Shown: one piece after another, positions 63,787 through 64,000 of the stretch
How positions within the stretch are numbered: position 1 is the stretch's first letter
How the letters are laid out: every line of letters starts with the position of its first letter
From: Paracoccus methylovorus
GTDB lineage: Bacteria > Pseudomonadota > Alphaproteobacteria > Rhodobacterales > Rhodobacteraceae
Direction: 5' to 3'
DNA length: 64,000 nt
Assembly: GCF_016919705.1 (NCBI RefSeq)
Contig: NZ_CP070368.1
Span: 1,240,001 to 1,304,000 of the forward strand
Made by a program: the position numbers and the translations under genes
The notes under the pieces: generated by a model
What the model was told of the DNA's origin: nothing
Databases searched by the model: none
The model's input: only the letters and a program-made list of their open reading frames with translations

Positions 63787-63863
63787 TGGTGACCCCGACA
63801 GGATTTGAACCTGTAACCTGCCCCTTAGGAGGGGGCTGCTCTATCCAGTTGAGCCACGGGGCC
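63787..63863 (-). tRNA. tRNA-Arg (anticodon CCT)
   Basis: The minus strand acceptor GGCCCCG pairs with CGGGGTC (one G-T pair), with discriminator A and encoded CCA. The anticodon stem CCCC/GGGG encloses CTCCTAA, giving CCT. The T arm is CAGGTTCAAATCCTG. The headless integrase ends just outside its 3' end, so it is the likely attachment site. Confidence 0.97.
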
Positions 63864-63961
63864 GTTCGACGCCTCTTTTGCCCTCTGGTCAGGGAAATGG
63901 CAAGCTTGCCGCGGGGGGGCGGAGAAGATAACGGTAACATGATTGCGTCCCGGTAGTTGCG

Positions 63962-64000
63962 ATGAACACAAAAAGACCCCGCCGCCCCCTGACCTTGCGT
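63962..64000 (+). CDS. Possible start of a gene running off the window
   Basis: An ATG at 63962 opens a 13-codon frame (NTKRPRRPLTLR) to the window end. The basic start is gene-like, but the ribosome binding site is poor and an alternative frame from the ATG at 63939 closes after five codons. The sequence beyond would decide. Confidence 0.3.
   Translation, partial: MNTKRPRRPLTLR

Overview
The window is a high-GC alphaproteobacterial chromosome segment. The gene content is typical of Rhodobacteraceae, and the most likely genus is Paracoccus. The class III aminotransferase at 34108-35469 matches, from memory, the omega-transaminase of Paracoccus denitrificans over nearly its whole length. The split ccmF/ccmH genes, DUF3572, DUF983, CoxE-like VWA and DUF882 proteins also fit this family. 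Most of the window is vertically inherited core sequence, broken by small accessory scars that sit mostly at tRNA genes.

Layout. 1-3.9 kb: envelope genes (an acyl carrier protein, lpxD, an L,D-transpeptidase, a DUF882/M15-like protein). 3.9-9.8 kb: an SseB-like protein, a uracil-DNA glycosylase, a kpsT-kpsE-kdsA capsule-export/Kdo group and an HI0933-type flavoprotein. 9.9-14.1 kb: accessory material between tRNA-Gln(TTG) and tRNA-Val(TAC), with a small secreted protein, an XRE regulator, a large secreted phytase/esterase-like protein and a broken tRNA-Val copy. 14.1-18.6 kb: a 3-hydroxyisobutyrate dehydrogenase-type enzyme, a penicillin-acylase-fold hydrolase and a nucleoside hydrolase. 18.6-27.3 kb: a tight leftward core operon, pyrH-frr-uppS-cdsA-dxr-rseP-bamA-skp, joining translation, isoprenoid and phospholipid synthesis and outer-membrane assembly. 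27.4-38.5 kb: miaA, an AraC regulator, rlmE-ppx, a small membrane protein with VWA and M48 proteins, the omega-transaminase, a PleD-like diguanylate cyclase, DUF983 and Nudix.

38.6-45.5 kb: a leftward group murI, ccmE, endolysin (GH108), holin, ccmF, ccmH and enoyl-CoA hydratase. A 3'-truncated IS630 copy separates holin from ccmF. 45.9-49.3 kb: a LysR regulator, a candidate small RNA with a clear terminator, and purL. 49.7-56.1 kb: a LacI regulator divergent from a complete ABC importer (binding protein, fused two-domain permease, ATPase) followed by an inositol-monophosphatase-family enzyme. I read this as a candidate uptake-and-dephosphorylation system for a phosphorylated sugar or polyol.

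56.3-63.9 kb: a decayed accessory region between tRNA-Arg(CCG) and tRNA-Arg(CCT). It holds a few intact small genes (a SHOCT protein, an amidohydrolase, a GNAT enzyme, a DUF2380 protein) among fragments: a HExxH protein, a HicB-like C-terminus, a tRNA-Val 3' half, a lipoprotein frameshifted in a run of seven T, and a ninB remnant joined to a headless tyrosine integrase that abuts the tRNA-Arg 3' end. No rRNA, CRISPR array or intact prophage was seen.
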